A stretch of 64,000 nt of DNA, taken from an uncultured Prevotellaceae bacterium (lineage in GTDB: Bacteria; Bacteroidota; Bacteroidia; Bacteroidales; Bacteroidaceae). The stretch spans positions 4,381 to 68,380 of the forward strand of contig CALAEY010000012.1 in assembly GCA_937891085.1 (NCBI GenBank), given 5' to 3'. A model generated the notes under the pieces. The model did no database searches. It had not been told where the DNA came from and saw nothing but the letters and a program-made list of their open reading frames with translations. Of this stretch, positions 9,096 through 19,089 are shown piece by piece; position 1 is the first letter of the stretch, and each line of letters starts with the position of its first letter. The translations under genes and the position numbers were made by a program.

Positions 9096-9899
9096 TCACT
9101 CAAATCCATAGAGTTCCGTGGGCACATTGCGGCGCAAAGCATAGAGCTGGACATCTTTGCCTACAATAATCCCCTTATCCCTAAGTGCCAGTTCTGTGGT
9201 TTTATAGGCCAAATCGGGATGATTATTGTCCTTGCTCAGGTGGCACAGCCATATATATTTAAGGTGTGACTCGATATGCTCGGCCAGGAAACGTGAGGTT
9301 GTCTGATTGCTCAGATGTCCCGTGCTACTGGCAATACGCTTCTTGAGATAATCCGGATAGGGTCCCATGGCCAGCATCTCCTCGTCATAATTGGACTCGA
9401 TGATAAGATAATTGGCACGCTGAATGTAAGACGCTACCAGAGGGGTGATCTCGCCAAGGTCTGTCACGAAGCAGAATGTCTTGCCGTCGATCGTGATGCA
9501 ATAGCCCACATTGTCAGTGCCATCATGCGGAACCTCAAACGACTCTATCGTAAAATCATGCAGCTGCATAGGCTGCTGTTTCTCGAGATAGCGCACACAT
9601 GTGCTCAACTTCTCCGTCACGCAATAGCTATGATTGATACCGCCATGAATCTTGGCAGTGGTATAGACAGGAATGAAACATCTCTCGCCGAGAGGCCCCA
9701 CGGACTTGATATGATCGGCATGATCATGCGTGATGAAGATGGCCCTGATGGTCTCCAGGCCAATGCCGACATCCTTCAAAGACTTCTTGATAAAGCGCAC
9801 AGGTAGACCCACGTCTATCAATATGCCATACGTCTCCGTCCCCAAATAGTAACAGTTACCACTGCTACCGCTACCCATGCTCATAAACCTAACTTTCAT
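9096..9899 (-). CDS. MBL-fold metallo-hydrolase, YycJ/WalJ type
   Basis: Metallo-beta-lactamase-fold phosphodiesterase/nuclease of 267 residues. The metal-binding signature is IFITHDHADHIKSV (near residue 55), with further histidine and aspartate ligands in FVTDLGEITP (near 143) and a late WLCHLSKDNNH. The N-terminus MKVRFMSMGSGSSGNCYYL is characteristic of the YycJ/WalJ subfamily, linked in Firmicutes to DNA repair and cell-wall signalling. The role here is unknown. It stands alone, upstream of the tRNA pair on the same strand. Confidence 0.88.
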   Translation of the reverse strand: MKVRFMSMGSGSSGNCYYLGTETYGILIDVGLPVRFIKKSLKDVGIGLETIRAIFITHDHADHIKSVGPLGERCFIPVYTTAKIHGGINHSYCVTEKLSTCVRYLEKQQPMQLHDFTIESFEVPHDGTDNVGYCITIDGKTFCFVTDLGEITPLVASYIQRANYLIIESNYDEEMLAMGPYPDYLKKRIASSTGHLSNQTTSRFLAEHIESHLKYIWLCHLSKDNNHPDLAYKTTELALRDKGIIVGKDVQLYALRRNVPTELYGFE

Positions 9900-9965
9900 C
9901 TTTCCTTACCTACCCTGGCCTATTGCCAGTCTAAAACCTATTACACAAATATCATCATCACCACT

Positions 9966-10000
9966 AAAAAAGGACAGAAATCAAAGGATGATTTCCGTCC
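9966..10000 (-). terminator. Terminator of the 6S-like RNA
   Basis: On the minus strand, GGACGGAAATCA pairs with TGATTTCTGTCC across a short loop, followed by TTTTTT at 9966-9971. Confidence 0.85.
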
Positions 10001-10203
10001 TCTCCTATAAGGAAGCCGCATCGATATTGATTGAAGATGAAACTCCGGATGACATGATTTGAGTGCTCGTCCTCTTTGTAATCCACCGACATAAAGTTAC
10101 CCCCGAAGGAGCGTGGCCCGCCATTGAGAAGCGAAGCTTGTCTCGGTATTTCTATTAATTTGATGAGTTTCCCGATCCAATCGACGCGGCTATTCTTTTT
10201 CTC
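9966..10203 (-). ncRNA. ssrS: 6S RNA / Bacteroidales-1 type RNA
   Basis: Non-coding RNA transcribed leftward just after rplT. It has a perfect-consensus promoter (10208-10239) and an intrinsic terminator (9972-10000 plus T-run), giving a transcript of about 235 bases with no credible open frame. Bacteroidales-1 RNAs are defined by this position downstream of the L20 gene, a Bacteroidetes promoter and a terminator, and were later recognised as the 6S RNA of the order, which binds housekeeping RNA polymerase. The call rests on synteny, length and signals; I did not fold it against a covariance model. The 5' end is inferred from the promoter. Confidence 0.75.
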
Positions 10204-10207
10204 ATTT

Positions 10208-10239
10208 CAAAAATAGTGTATTTTATCGAAACTTGCAAA
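10208..10239 (-). promoter_or_regulatory. Promoter of the 6S-like RNA
   Basis: On the minus strand, TTTG (10236-10239), 20 bases, TATTTTTG (10208-10215): a full match to the Bacteroidetes consensus in a stretch with no gene. Confidence 0.8.
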
Positions 10240-10263
10240 TAAAAATGCATATTTAATAAAAAA

Positions 10264-10290
10264 CGGGGTCAATGACTCGCATCGACCCCG
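10264..10290 (-). terminator. Terminator of the infC-rpmI-rplT operon
   Basis: CGGGGTC pairs with GACCCCG on the minus strand, followed by TTTTTTATT. It separates the ribosomal operon from the 6S-like RNA promoter. Confidence 0.85.
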
Positions 10291-10310
10291 CTGAATTATT
10301 AATGAGATTC

Positions 10311-10661
10311 TTAAGCAGCTTTAGCCTTATCCACAATAGCCTTGAAAGCTTCTGGATGGTTAACAGCTAAATCAGCCAGCACCTTGCGGTTGATTTCAAT
10401 ACCAGCCTTATGCAGGAGACCCATCAACTTAGAATAAGAAAGACCTTCCAGACGAGCAGCAGCGTTGATACGCTGGATCCACAGAGCACGGAAGTTGCGC
10501 TTCTTGTTCTTACGGTCACGGTAAGCATAGGTAAGACCTTTCTCCCAAGTATTCTTGGCAACGGTCCAGACATTCTTTCTTGCACCAAAGTAACCTCTGG
10601 TCAACTTCAAAATTTTCTTTCTTCTCGCGCGAGAAGCAACATGATTAACTGATCTTGGCAT
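10311..10661 (-). CDS. rplT: 50S ribosomal protein L20
   Basis: Large-subunit protein needed early in 50S assembly. At 116 residues it is the usual length. The N-terminus [19 protein letters not shown] and the block [15 protein letters not shown] are diagnostic. It is third in the conserved infC-rpmI-rplT operon. L20 represses its own operon in other bacteria by binding the mRNA; a foldable 102-base gap before this gene is listed separately. Confidence 0.98.
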   Translation of the reverse strand: MPRSVNHVASRARRKKILKLTRGYFGARKNVWTVAKNTWEKGLTYAYRDRKNKKRNFRALWIQRINAAARLEGLSYSKLMGLLHKAGIEINRKVLADLAVNHPEAFKAIVDKAKAA

Positions 10662-10763
10662 AGTTTCATTTGTTTTTGAATGTTAGCGCCTCACCTTAAT
10701 ATAAAATAGAGAGGTCTTTCGGAGCTAATGCATTCGGTTAATAAATTAATTTCTTGACTCGGC
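10662..10763 (-). promoter_or_regulatory. Foldable rpmI-rplT intercistronic region
   Basis: This 102-base gap is long for the operon. On the minus strand GAATG/CATTC and TTAGC/GCTAA can pair around an internal CCTCTC/GAGG helix. L20 autoregulation through structured mRNA is known in Firmicutes and proteobacteria, so this may be a control site, but no known leader family was recognised. Confidence 0.35.
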
Positions 10764-10961
10764 TTACTTGATGGCCAGAAGCTCTCTCACCTGACGGAGG
10801 TTAGCTCTATCTACCAATGTAGAATAGCACAAATTTCTCTTCTGCTTCTTAGTCTTCTTAGTCAGAATGTGACTGTGATAAGCATGCTGTCTTTTAATTT
10901 TACCTGTTCCGGTAAGAACGAATCTTTTTTTAGAACCGGAGTTAGTCTTAATTTTTGGCAT
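10764..10961 (-). CDS. rpmI: 50S ribosomal protein L35
   Basis: Small basic 50S subunit protein of 65 residues. [20 protein letters not shown] and [14 protein letters not shown] are the conserved L35 signatures. It lies between infC and rplT, as in most bacteria. Confidence 0.97.
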   Translation of the reverse strand: MPKIKTNSGSKKRFVLTGTGKIKRQHAYHSHILTKKTKKQKRNLCYSTLVDRANLRQVRELLAIK

Positions 10962-11013
10962 CTTTACTATTATTTAATGATTTAATATTATGATAATGCA
11001 CTATACCGCGGCA

Positions 11014-11670
11014 TTATACATTTTCTTCTTTCTGTGCTTCGGCTGCCTTAGCTTCGTTTCTCTCCTGTTTCAAGGCGAGTTTCTCTGCAGCAGCTTTCTG
11101 CATGGCTTTCTGGGCTTCAGCAGCACGCTGACCAGGTTTCTTAACGATTTCCTTCTTTGGTCCCAGCACGATGGTCATCTTTTTCTTCTCAAGCACTGGC
11201 ATCTGCTCCACCTTCGCATAGTTCTCCAAGTCATTGGCAAAACGAAGCAACAATACTTCACCCTGCTCCTTGAATAAGATGGAACGACCCTTGAAGAACA
11301 CATAGGCACGAACCTTATTGCCGTCTTCCAAGAATCCGATGGCATGCTTCAACTTGAAGTTATAATCATGATCATCTGTCTGAGGACCGAAACGGATCTC
11401 CTTAACCTCAATCTTTACCTGCTTGGCCTTCTGCTCCTTCTGACGTTTCTTCAGCTGATAGAGGAACTTGGAATATTCAATGACTCTACAAACAGGCGGA
11501 ACTGCATTCGGAGAGATTTCTACGAGGTCAGAATTATGCTCCTCGGCAATCTTCAGCGCAACAGCCAAAGGATATACCTTGGATTCAATGTCATCGCCAA
11601 CAACTCTGACTTCCCTTGCACGGATCTGTTCATTGACCCGATACTGATCTTTAACGTTATCTTTCTTCAT
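11014..11670 (-). CDS. infC: Translation initiation factor IF-3
   Basis: IF-3 binds the 30S subunit and enforces start-codon and initiator-tRNA fidelity. The N-terminal domain begins [16 protein letters not shown]; the linker and C-terminal domain carry [20 protein letters not shown] and [14 protein letters not shown]. At 218 residues it is longer than the typical 180 because of a charged, alanine-rich C-terminal tail, as in other Bacteroidetes. The start is an ordinary ATG at 11670, not the AUU used in E. coli. It leads the operon with rpmI and rplT, downstream of thrS. Confidence 0.96.
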   Translation of the reverse strand: MKKDNVKDQYRVNEQIRAREVRVVGDDIESKVYPLAVALKIAEEHNSDLVEISPNAVPPVCRVIEYSKFLYQLKKRQKEQKAKQVKIEVKEIRFGPQTDDHDYNFKLKHAIGFLEDGNKVRAYVFFKGRSILFKEQGEVLLLRFANDLENYAKVEQMPVLEKKKMTIVLGPKKEIVKKPGQRAAEAQKAMQKAAAEKLALKQERNEAKAAEAQKEENV

Positions 11671-11792
11671 TAAAAATTAAAATTCCCGTTTGTTTCTTAG
11701 TCTACTTATTCTTTTAAATCCCTTAAAAATTATATGCAATCAGCATCTCCAAACCTCCCAAAGGAGTTTTTGCGGTAAAATTGCCTGCAAAT

Positions 11793-13739
11793 TTACCACT
11801 TATTTATCATATTATTAACTTCTTCGCAGATTTTTTTTGCAAAATCTTCATATTTCATAGTGCCTTTATCACCTTCGCCCTGTTTTCTGACAGAAACTTC
11901 GCCATTCTGAGCCTCTTTTTCACCGACAACGAGCATGTATGGAATACGTTTCATCTCATTGTCACGAATCTTACGGCCGATCTTCTCATTTCTATCATCA
12001 ACTTGAGCACGAACATCGTACTTCTTCAGAGCGGCCTTCACCTCATTGGCATAGTCGTTGAACTTCTCACTGATAGGCAAGATGGCAACTTGGTCTGGAG
12101 TAAGCCACAATGGGAACTTACCTGCGGTATGCTCGATAAGCACTGCCACGAAACGCTCCATAGAACCGAACGGGGCACGGTGGATCATCACTGGGCGATG
12201 CTTCATGTTGTCTGCACCTGTATATTCCAGTTCGAAACGCTCTGGGAGGTTGTAGTCCACCTGGATAGTACCCAACTGCCAACGGCGTCCGATGGCATCC
12301 TTCACCATGAAGTCGAGCTTAGGACCATAGAAGGCAGCCTCACCATATTCAACCTTAGCAGGCAGACCTTTCTCCTCGCATGCTTCAATGATAGCTCTCT
12401 CGGCCTTCTCCCAAACCTCATCAGAACCGATGTATTTCTCATGATCGTTAGGGTCGCGCAGAGATATCTGAGCCTCGAAATTCTCGAAGTTCATTGACTT
12501 GAACACGATGGAGATGATATCCATCACACGGAGGAATTCATCCTTCACCTGATCTTGACGGCAGAAGATATGTGCATCATCTTGTGTGAAACTACGTACA
12601 CGCGTCAATCCGTGAAGTTCACCACTCTGCTCATAACGGCAAACGGTACCAAACTCAGCGATACGCAAAGGCAGGTCCTTGTATGAGCGAGGAGAATTCT
12701 TGTAAATCATACAGTGGTGAGGGCAGTTCATAGGTTTCAGCAGATATTCCTCACCCTCCTCAGGTGTATGGATAGGCTGGAAGGAATCTTTGCCATAATG
12801 GGCATAATGTCCAGAAGTGACATAGAGTTGCTTTCCGCCAATTGGAGGCGTAATCACCTCTTGATAATCATAGCGCTGCTGGATACGACGCAGGAAATCT
12901 TGCAGACGCAGGCGTAAAGACGTACCCTTAGGCAACCACATAGGCAGACCCTTGCCTACCGTATCGCTGAACATGAAGAGATCCATCTCCTTACCTATCT
13001 TACGATGGTCACGCTTCTTGGCTTCCTCAAGCATCACCAGATACTCGTCCAGCATTTTCTTCTTTGGGAAGCTGATGCCATAGATACGGGTAAGTTGCTC
13101 TCTCGTATCATCACCACGCCAGAACGCAGCTGAAACACTGGTCAGCTTGATTGCCTTGATACTACCTGTATTCATCAAGTGAGGGCCACGGCAAAGATCA
13201 GTGAAGGCACCCTGGGTGTAAGTGGAAATAGTTCCATCTTCCAGATCCTCGGCAATGTGCTCACACTTATACTCCTGACCTGTTGATTTAAAGAATTCCA
13301 AGGCATCTGCCTTAGAAATATTTTTACGAACCAGCTCCTCCTTCTTTGAAGCCAGTTCTTGCATTTTCTTTTCAATAGCTGGGAGGTCACCTTCTCTGAT
13401 CACGGTATCTCCCTGTGGCTTTACATCATAGAAGAATCCATTCTCGATGGCAGGACCAAAACCAAACTGGATACCAGGATAGAGCTCTTGCAGAGCCTCT
13501 GCCAGCAAATGGGCACTGGTATGCCAGAATGTGTGCTTGCCTTCTTCATCTTCCCACTTGTAAAGAACCACTTTTGCATCCTCAAGAATAGGACGATTTA
13601 AATCATAAGTTTCACCATTCACGCCACAAGAAAGCACTTCCTGTGCCAAACGCGAACTAATGCTTTCTGCAATCTGCAGACCTGTAACTCCCTCGTTATA
13701 TTCACGAACAGAGCCATCTGGAAATGTTATTTTTATCAT
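11793..13739 (-). CDS. thrS: Threonyl-tRNA synthetase
   Basis: Class II synthetase that charges tRNA-Thr. Domains in order: TGS (residues 1-60), the second N-terminal editing domain with the zinc-like motif [11 protein letters not shown], the catalytic core (about 250-530) with [10 protein letters not shown] and FTQDDAHIF, and a C-terminal anticodon-binding domain. The start is placed at the ATG at 13739 (MIKITFPDG); 11 additional upstream codons would begin inside the TATTTTTG promoter at 13770-13777. It precedes infC, as in many bacteria. Confidence 0.97.
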   Translation of the reverse strand: MIKITFPDGSVREYNEGVTGLQIAESISSRLAQEVLSCGVNGETYDLNRPILEDAKVVLYKWEDEEGKHTFWHTSAHLLAEALQELYPGIQFGFGPAIENGFFYDVKPQGDTVIREGDLPAIEKKMQELASKKEELVRKNISKADALEFFKSTGQEYKCEHIAEDLEDGTISTYTQGAFTDLCRGPHLMNTGSIKAIKLTSVSAAFWRGDDTREQLTRIYGISFPKKKMLDEYLVMLEEAKKRDHRKIGKEMDLFMFSDTVGKGLPMWLPKGTSLRLRLQDFLRRIQQRYDYQEVITPPIGGKQLYVTSGHYAHYGKDSFQPIHTPEEGEEYLLKPMNCPHHCMIYKNSPRSYKDLPLRIAEFGTVCRYEQSGELHGLTRVRSFTQDDAHIFCRQDQVKDEFLRVMDIISIVFKSMNFENFEAQISLRDPNDHEKYIGSDEVWEKAERAIIEACEEKGLPAKVEYGEAAFYGPKLDFMVKDAIGRRWQLGTIQVDYNLPERFELEYTGADNMKHRPVMIHRAPFGSMERFVAVLIEHTAGKFPLWLTPDQVAILPISEKFNDYANEVKAALKKYDVRAQVDDRNEKIGRKIRDNEMKRIPYMLVVGEKEAQNGEVSVRKQGEGDKGTMKYEDFAKKICEEVNNMINKW

Positions 13740-13769
13740 ACTTACAAATGTATAATTAGTTTCGAGACG

Positions 13770-13777
13770 CAAAAATA
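13770..13777 (-). promoter_or_regulatory. -7 box upstream of thrS
   Basis: TATTTTTG on the minus strand, 30 bases before the ATG. A second TAnnTTTG match (TACATTTG) lies nearer the start. No clear -33 element. Confidence 0.5.
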
Positions 13778-13816
13778 GCGAAATCTTTTCAACTTTACGC
13801 TTATTTCTGGAAATAC

Positions 13817-15853
13817 TTACTCATCATTGGTAGAAAAACGCTTAATTACGTTGTAGGCCTCCACTTCTCCAAGCTCTCCGGCCTTACTTAAGTCTGACAC
13901 ACCTAATCTGTTATTCCCTAAGAATATATGCGTGAGACCCCTGTTATAATATGCCTCTGCGAAATCAGGACGTCTATCAAGCACATAATTGTAATCCTCC
14001 AAGGCTGCCCGATAATTACCCAAAGTAATCTGCAGACTACCTCTATTATAATAAGCATAGACAAAATCAGGGGCGAGTTCTATCACCTTATCTAGATCCC
14101 TTTTCACGAACTCATAGTCGGCAGTGCCAACAGCCTCTACGGGATTCCCCTCCTCATTCAGTTGTCGAGGAGCTGCACTTGCCTGAGCCTTCCGATATTC
14201 CAATTGCTTATACCGCACCAAAGCACGCATAAAATAGGCGGGGAAGAACTGGTCGTCTATTGCAATGGCTTTCGTGAAATCGGCCTCTGCATTATCCAAA
14301 TCCTGCACGAGGTAAAAATCCAGGCCACGTGAGAACTGAAGGATGGCATCTGCCTGCCCTTCTGCTATCTCCGCAGAAAGCTTATCAATGTCAGCAAAAT
14401 GGCGATTAACCTGACTGACCGTGAGTGGCGCTTCCTGATTGGAAATCAGCAATTCATCAGCTAGTAGCTTATTATGATTCAATTCATCTATATAATGGTG
14501 GTAATGCACATTACGCTTTACCTCACTCTGACGCTCATAGTAGGTCAAAGCAAAGAGAGGTTCCGGCTTAATCTGTACGTTTCTATCCTGAACCCTTCCA
14601 CGCACTGCACTGGCATAGTCATTCTGGTTGTCAGAATCATCTGCAATCACAATCTTGCGATAGTTCTCTACATTCTTATCACTTTGCTTTCGCGTCTTAG
14701 CCCCCTTGCTGTCATTGTCAGCAACATCACCCTGATTATCATTGTTTGCTTGAGACGGATTATTCAGTTGGTCAATCTGGGCTTTCATGATTTGGAACTC
14801 ATCCTGTTCTGCTCCCCGACGGTCTCCGATCTTTTTGCGAGCTTCTGCTCGTTGATAATAGCCAGCCAAGAAATTAGGATACACATCCAGCACACGAGAA
14901 AAATCGCTGATAGCTCCTCGGTAATCACCAGTCTGTGAGCGGAGTACGCCTCTATTGAAAGTGGCCATCATATCGTCTGGATCTACCTGCAGCACAAAGT
15001 CGAAATCCTCAATGGCGCGGTTATCATCTCCCACCTGCGCTCTTAAAAGTCCTCTGTTATAGTGTCCGATAAAGTTGCCTGGTTCGATATCAAGTGCCAA
15101 ATCATAGTCACTCATGGCCCCACGAAGATTGTTTTGGTGGAATCTTGCCAAGGCACGATTTATGTAGTTACTGGCATTGCGCACACTCAGACGAATAGCC
15201 TGATCAAAATCTTCCTCTGCCTCTTTATACTTAGTCTGCTGCAACTCTACCATTGCACGAGCAGTATAGCCATTCGGCTCGAAACGCTCAAGCTCTATGG
15301 CTCTATTAAAATCATCTAAAGCTGCAATCGTATCATTCTCATGCAAAAATGCCTCACCTCTCATCAGATAGGCAGAAGTGTAGCGAGGAGCGACTTCAAG
15401 CAATTTGCCCAACTCCTCTCTAGCAGAAGGATAGTCTTTCTTCTGAAGATGGCACAACGCTAGATTGTGCCAGAGAGTCACATTCTCAGGATCTATCCGA
15501 AGCGCAGCGGTATAGTCTTCTATAGCCAGATCATATTTATTCTGACGTATCCTGGAGAGGCCTCTCACTTGATAAGCACCTACTACAAACGGATTTCGCT
15601 CAACTGCTAATGAACAGTCTTCTTCCGCCCCTTGATAGTCGTCCAGATAGAACTTAGCCATCCCCCGATAAAAATAGGGCTCATATAGATAAGGTTTGGC
15701 ATTTATGACCTGATTGAAATACTGGATAGACAACACATAGTCTTCAAAATACAGAGCATTTCGCGCGATAGTCATCACGCGATCTGTATTAATCTGAGCC
15801 ATCAAAAAAGATGGGACGAGACATAGCATTATCAGAATCCTTTTCAACCTCAT
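13817..15853 (-). CDS. Large TPR-repeat protein
   Basis: Exported protein built almost entirely of tetratricopeptide repeats, likely a protein-interaction scaffold. A signal peptide (residues 1-19, ending FLMAQ) is followed by about ten TPRs in residues 25-360, with motifs such as [14 protein letters not shown] and [21 protein letters not shown] polar, low-complexity linker spans about 360-420, and further TPRs fill the C-terminal third. Start and stop overlap the deformylase gene as TAATG, so translation is probably coupled. The partner is unknown. Confidence 0.85.
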   Translation of the reverse strand: MRLKRILIMLCLVPSFLMAQINTDRVMTIARNALYFEDYVLSIQYFNQVINAKPYLYEPYFYRGMAKFYLDDYQGAEEDCSLAVERNPFVVGAYQVRGLSRIRQNKYDLAIEDYTAALRIDPENVTLWHNLALCHLQKKDYPSAREELGKLLEVAPRYTSAYLMRGEAFLHENDTIAALDDFNRAIELERFEPNGYTARAMVELQQTKYKEAEEDFDQAIRLSVRNASNYINRALARFHQNNLRGAMSDYDLALDIEPGNFIGHYNRGLLRAQVGDDNRAIEDFDFVLQVDPDDMMATFNRGVLRSQTGDYRGAISDFSRVLDVYPNFLAGYYQRAEARKKIGDRRGAEQDEFQIMKAQIDQLNNPSQANNDNQGDVADNDSKGAKTRKQSDKNVENYRKIVIADDSDNQNDYASAVRGRVQDRNVQIKPEPLFALTYYERQSEVKRNVHYHHYIDELNHNKLLADELLISNQEAPLTVSQVNRHFADIDKLSAEIAEGQADAILQFSRGLDFYLVQDLDNAEADFTKAIAIDDQFFPAYFMRALVRYKQLEYRKAQASAAPRQLNEEGNPVEAVGTADYEFVKRDLDKVIELAPDFVYAYYNRGSLQITLGNYRAALEDYNYVLDRRPDFAEAYYNRGLTHIFLGNNRLGVSDLSKAGELGEVEAYNVIKRFSTNDE

Positions 15854-16413
15854 TATTTAATGTGCACCGATTTTGTCTTATAATTACAATGTACCTTACC
15901 CTTCAACATTGAGTTCAACTTGCCTTTAATCATTTGTTTTCGCAATGGAGAAATATGATCTATAAACATTTTTCCCTCTAAGTGATCAAACTCATGCTGC
16001 ATGACTCTGGCCAAATATCCCTCAACAATCTCTTCATGCTCTACCAAGTCTTGATCTAAATAAGTCACATGAATACGATTGAAGCGCTTCACGTTTTCAT
16101 GAATGCCAGGCAAGCTTAGGCAACCCTCTTCCATGTTTTCTTCATCGCCCGAAACTTCATGGATGTGTGCGTTGATATATGCTTTCCTAAAACCTTTATA
16201 TTCGGGGAAGTCCTCTGAAAGCACATCAAGGTCAATCACAACCACACGAATCGGAATACCAATCTGAGGAGCGGCAAGACCTACGCCCTCAGCATGATCC
16301 ATTGTTTCGAACATGTTGACAATCAGTTCCTTCAAGTTGGGATAATCTGGCGTTATATCTTCGGCAACCTTTCGAAGAACTGGTTGTCCATACACATAAA
16401 TCGGTAAAATCAT
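15853..16413 (-). CDS. def: Peptide deformylase
   Basis: Metalloenzyme removing the formyl group from nascent proteins. All three motifs are present: [10 protein letters not shown] (motif 1), EEGCLSLPG with the metal-binding cysteine (motif 2) and QHEFDHLEG with the HExxH-type histidines (motif 3). At 186 residues it is standard. It lies between ruvX (11-base gap) and the TPR gene (1-base overlap). Confidence 0.98.
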   Translation of the reverse strand: MILPIYVYGQPVLRKVAEDITPDYPNLKELIVNMFETMDHAEGVGLAAPQIGIPIRVVVIDLDVLSEDFPEYKGFRKAYINAHIHEVSGDEENMEEGCLSLPGIHENVKRFNRIHVTYLDQDLVEHEEIVEGYLARVMQHEFDHLEGKMFIDHISPLRKQMIKGKLNSMLKGKVHCNYKTKSVHIK

Positions 16414-16424
16414 TTTCTATATAA

Positions 16425-16847
16425 TTAATGTTTAAATTTCAAACTTTCTAAATAGGACTGAAGAATGATAGTGGCACTGATCTCGTCAACCAAAGCCTTA
16501 TTCTGCCGAGCCTTCTTCTTCAGACCGCCATCAATCATAGCCCTATGTGCCATGACTGACGTAAACCGCTCGTCTATAAATTCAACGGGTATAGTTGGGA
16601 TCTTTTTAGACAAAGAACGAATAAATGGCTCTATATTTTTCATATTCTCTGAGTCTTCATTGTTCATCTGACGTGGGTAGCCAATGATTATCTTATCAAC
16701 AGGTTCTTTACTAACATAATCTGCTAAGAAAGTAAGAAGTTCGTTGGTTGGAACCGTTGTAAGCCCATTAGCAATGATCTGCAGGATGTCAGTAACAGCT
16801 ATCCCAGATCGTTTTTTTCCATAGTCAATTGCCAAGATTCTTCCCAT
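16425..16847 (-). CDS. ruvX: Putative pre-16S rRNA nuclease, YqgF/RuvX
   Basis: RNase H-fold protein linked to 16S rRNA 5'-end maturation and annotated as a Holliday-junction resolvase homologue. The first acidic motif is ILAIDYGKKRSGIAVTD; later blocks are IIGYPRQMN, VEFIDERFTSVMAH and KALVDEISATIILQSYL. About 140 residues. Starts at 16853 and 16847 are both possible; the latter gives the usual MGRILAIDYG. First gene of a unit with def and the TPR protein. Confidence 0.93.
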   Translation of the reverse strand: MGRILAIDYGKKRSGIAVTDILQIIANGLTTVPTNELLTFLADYVSKEPVDKIIIGYPRQMNNEDSENMKNIEPFIRSLSKKIPTIPVEFIDERFTSVMAHRAMIDGGLKKKARQNKALVDEISATIILQSYLESLKFKH

Positions 16848-16917
16848 AACCATAAAATCTGCTACAAAAGTAGCATTTTAATTTCATACTTTACATTAAG
16901 AATAGTTATAATATGAA

Positions 16918-16945
16918 AAAGGGTACTCGATAACGAATACCCTTT
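16918..16945 (-). terminator. Terminator after the OmpA gene
   Basis: A 12-bp stem with one mismatch (AAAGGGTATTCG on the minus strand against CGAGTACCCTTT) with a T-run. It ends the envelope operon at 16978-20322. Confidence 0.75.
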
Positions 16946-16977
16946 CTCAAATATATCAATTAATTTGTACTACCAAA

Positions 16978-18132
16978 TCAATCAACACCCATGATTACGA
17001 CACGAGTAGTCTCGTTCTCAGTGAACAAGTTCTCAACACCACCATTAGAAACGATCTCCAACTGGCTAGCTGGAACTCCCTGCTCTACCAATGCATCGTA
17101 AACAGCCTTTGCACGGTTGTCTGTCAACTTCTGGTTGAAGTTTGCACTACCTGTAGCCTTATCAGCATAAGCCTGTACCTTGAAAGTACCGCCATTTGCC
17201 TTGATGCCCTCAGCAACCAACTTGATAGTAGCCTTAGCATAGCTATCAAGTTTATAGCTACCAATCTTGAAGAAGATAGGAGTCTTATTGAATACAGCTT
17301 CCTTCACAACCTGAGTCTCAGTTACAGTACGTACTTCTGGAGCGCGGTTACGGCACTCTTCTAACTCACGACGCAGACGATTGATCTCATCGTTCAGAGC
17401 CGAATTGTCAACCTTAGCAGCTGCAACCATAAACTCACGACCACCGAAGGTGTAAGTCAAACCAGCGCCGAAATACAGACCTCCTACAGTGCGAGCTGTT
17501 GACTGATAGCCAAGATATGAAGCAGCCAATTCACCGCGAGCTTCGAGGTCGATTGAAACAGCGTCACTTACATAGAAGTTAGCCAGCAAACCAACAGAAC
17601 CGTTAACGAAAGAGCGTAATTTGTTGTCAGAAGCAGGAACTTTATCAAAGCCATTTGAAACCTCCTGATACCTTGACTGATGAACAGTCTTAGCGAAGGT
17701 CAGACCAGGACCTGCAAATGCAGACAAATTAAAGCCACGATCTGGGTTGTAACCAAAAATTGCGTTAGTCAAACTATACAACATATCTAAACGAGCAATA
17801 CCAATATTTTTATTATAACTCTGCTCAGCTCCTGGTGTACCAGTTGAAGAAATATGATTGTAGCTTGAATTGTAATTAGCTTTCCACGCGCCACCCTGCA
17901 GACGCAGACCAACAACAGGATTGAACCACTTACCAACAGACAATGTCACATGAGGTGCAGGATCACCAAACTTGCCATCCTTACCCGTATTTACCAGAGA
18001 GACACCACCAGTAGCACTAATAAAGATATTCTTGCTTCCCTCGGAGGTATATTTCTCTCTAGTTGATTGAGCTGATACAGACATAGTCGTAGCAGCCAAT
18101 GCTAAAGATAATATAATTAATTTACTTTTCAT
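16978..18132 (-). CDS. OmpA-family outer membrane protein
   Basis: Outer-membrane protein of 384 residues that likely tethers the membrane to peptidoglycan. A signal peptide ends near residue 21 (TMSVSAQ). Residues about 35-235 form an eight-stranded-type beta-barrel with aromatic strand ends. A short coiled-coil (NDEINRLRRELEECR) leads to the C-terminal OmpA domain (about 280-384) with FKVQAYADKATGSANFNQKL and DNRAKAVYDALVEQG. It is last of three cotranscribed envelope genes. Confidence 0.92.
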   Translation of the reverse strand: MKSKLIILSLALAATTMSVSAQSTREKYTSEGSKNIFISATGGVSLVNTGKDGKFGDPAPHVTLSVGKWFNPVVGLRLQGGAWKANYNSSYNHISSTGTPGAEQSYNKNIGIARLDMLYSLTNAIFGYNPDRGFNLSAFAGPGLTFAKTVHQSRYQEVSNGFDKVPASDNKLRSFVNGSVGLLANFYVSDAVSIDLEARGELAASYLGYQSTARTVGGLYFGAGLTYTFGGREFMVAAAKVDNSALNDEINRLRRELEECRNRAPEVRTVTETQVVKEAVFNKTPIFFKIGSYKLDSYAKATIKLVAEGIKANGGTFKVQAYADKATGSANFNQKLTDNRAKAVYDALVEQGVPASQLEIVSNGGVENLFTENETTRVVIMGVD

Positions 18133-18192
18133 TTTGATCTTAATTTAAAAATTAAATTTCAAGAAGTACTCTAACAAAATTAACTATTAACA

Positions 18193-19077
18193 TTAATCTG
18201 TTGTACCGCCACCTGAATTATTACCGCCATGACCATGACCATGAGAATCACTATCATGACCGTGACCATGGTCGATTGAAACAAACTGAGGTTCAATACG
18301 AGTACGGAGTACGCGATCAATAATGTTAGCTTCAGAATCACCTGGCATGAGGTAACTCTCTGTCAGAGCATCGGTGTAAACAATGATACTTGATACATAA
18401 GCATTAGCAGCCAACTTAACTTCAAAAGTCTTCTGAACAGGAACGAATTCATCGCCCACGTAAGAAATACCCATCACAGCCTTAATGTAGTTCAAGAAAG
18501 CAGTCTTATCATCTGCACGAGTGATTGCCTGATTCCATCTTGCACCTGAATTTACGTAGAGGGTAATTTCCTTAGTAACTTCTGAATCGGAGTCATTAAC
18601 AAACTCAGTAAGTCCATCTGTAACAACTTTCTTTTCAGTGAATGAGCCTAACTGATCAACTTTCACGCCATCAACATAGCCATCAACCTTCAGGGCTGCA
18701 CTTACTGTATATGAAGCCATACCAGTCTGAATAGCGGTGATACTCAGAGTCAAAGATACTGACTGGTAACCCGTTGCAGCAATTTCCACGACGCCACTTG
18801 TAGCACTTGAACTTGTCACCTTATAGTAACCAGTTCCATCTGTAGTAGTACTACCAATTGGAGTTGTTACAAATGCACCCTGAATGGCATTGCCAGTCAA
18901 GAAATCTGTTACATAACCTGTAATCTCATACACTGGAGCAGGAAGCACTACCTCTCCAGGGGTACCAGGAACTACTACATTTTCGTTCGCTGAATCATAG
19001 CAGCTAGTGAATGTAAAGCCAACTGCTAACACGGCTAATGCCAATTTGGCACTCAAACCAAAGAATCTACTTTTCAT
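18193..19077 (-). CDS. DUF3869-type lipoprotein with histidine-rich tail
   Basis: Predicted surface or periplasmic lipoprotein of unknown function. The lipobox is FTFTSC with the acylated cysteine near residue 26. Residues about 48-130 resemble a carboxypeptidase-regulatory-like beta-sandwich (YEITGYVTDFLTGNAIQGAF). The N-terminus and layout match DUF3869 proteins of Bacteroides, as recalled from family knowledge. The C-terminus has alternating His-Gly runs (GHGHDSDSHGHGHGG), encoded by repetitive DNA, which could bind zinc, copper or nickel. It is followed by OmpA and preceded by a beta-barrel gene. Confidence 0.72.
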   Translation of the reverse strand: MKSRFFGLSAKLALAVLAVGFTFTSCYDSANENVVVPGTPGEVVLPAPVYEITGYVTDFLTGNAIQGAFVTTPIGSTTTDGTGYYKVTSSSATSGVVEIAATGYQSVSLTLSITAIQTGMASYTVSAALKVDGYVDGVKVDQLGSFTEKKVVTDGLTEFVNDSDSEVTKEITLYVNSGARWNQAITRADDKTAFLNYIKAVMGISYVGDEFVPVQKTFEVKLAANAYVSSIIVYTDALTESYLMPGDSEANIIDRVLRTRIEPQFVSIDHGHGHDSDSHGHGHGGNNSGGGTTD

Positions 19078-19089
19078 TTCTTTTAAAAA

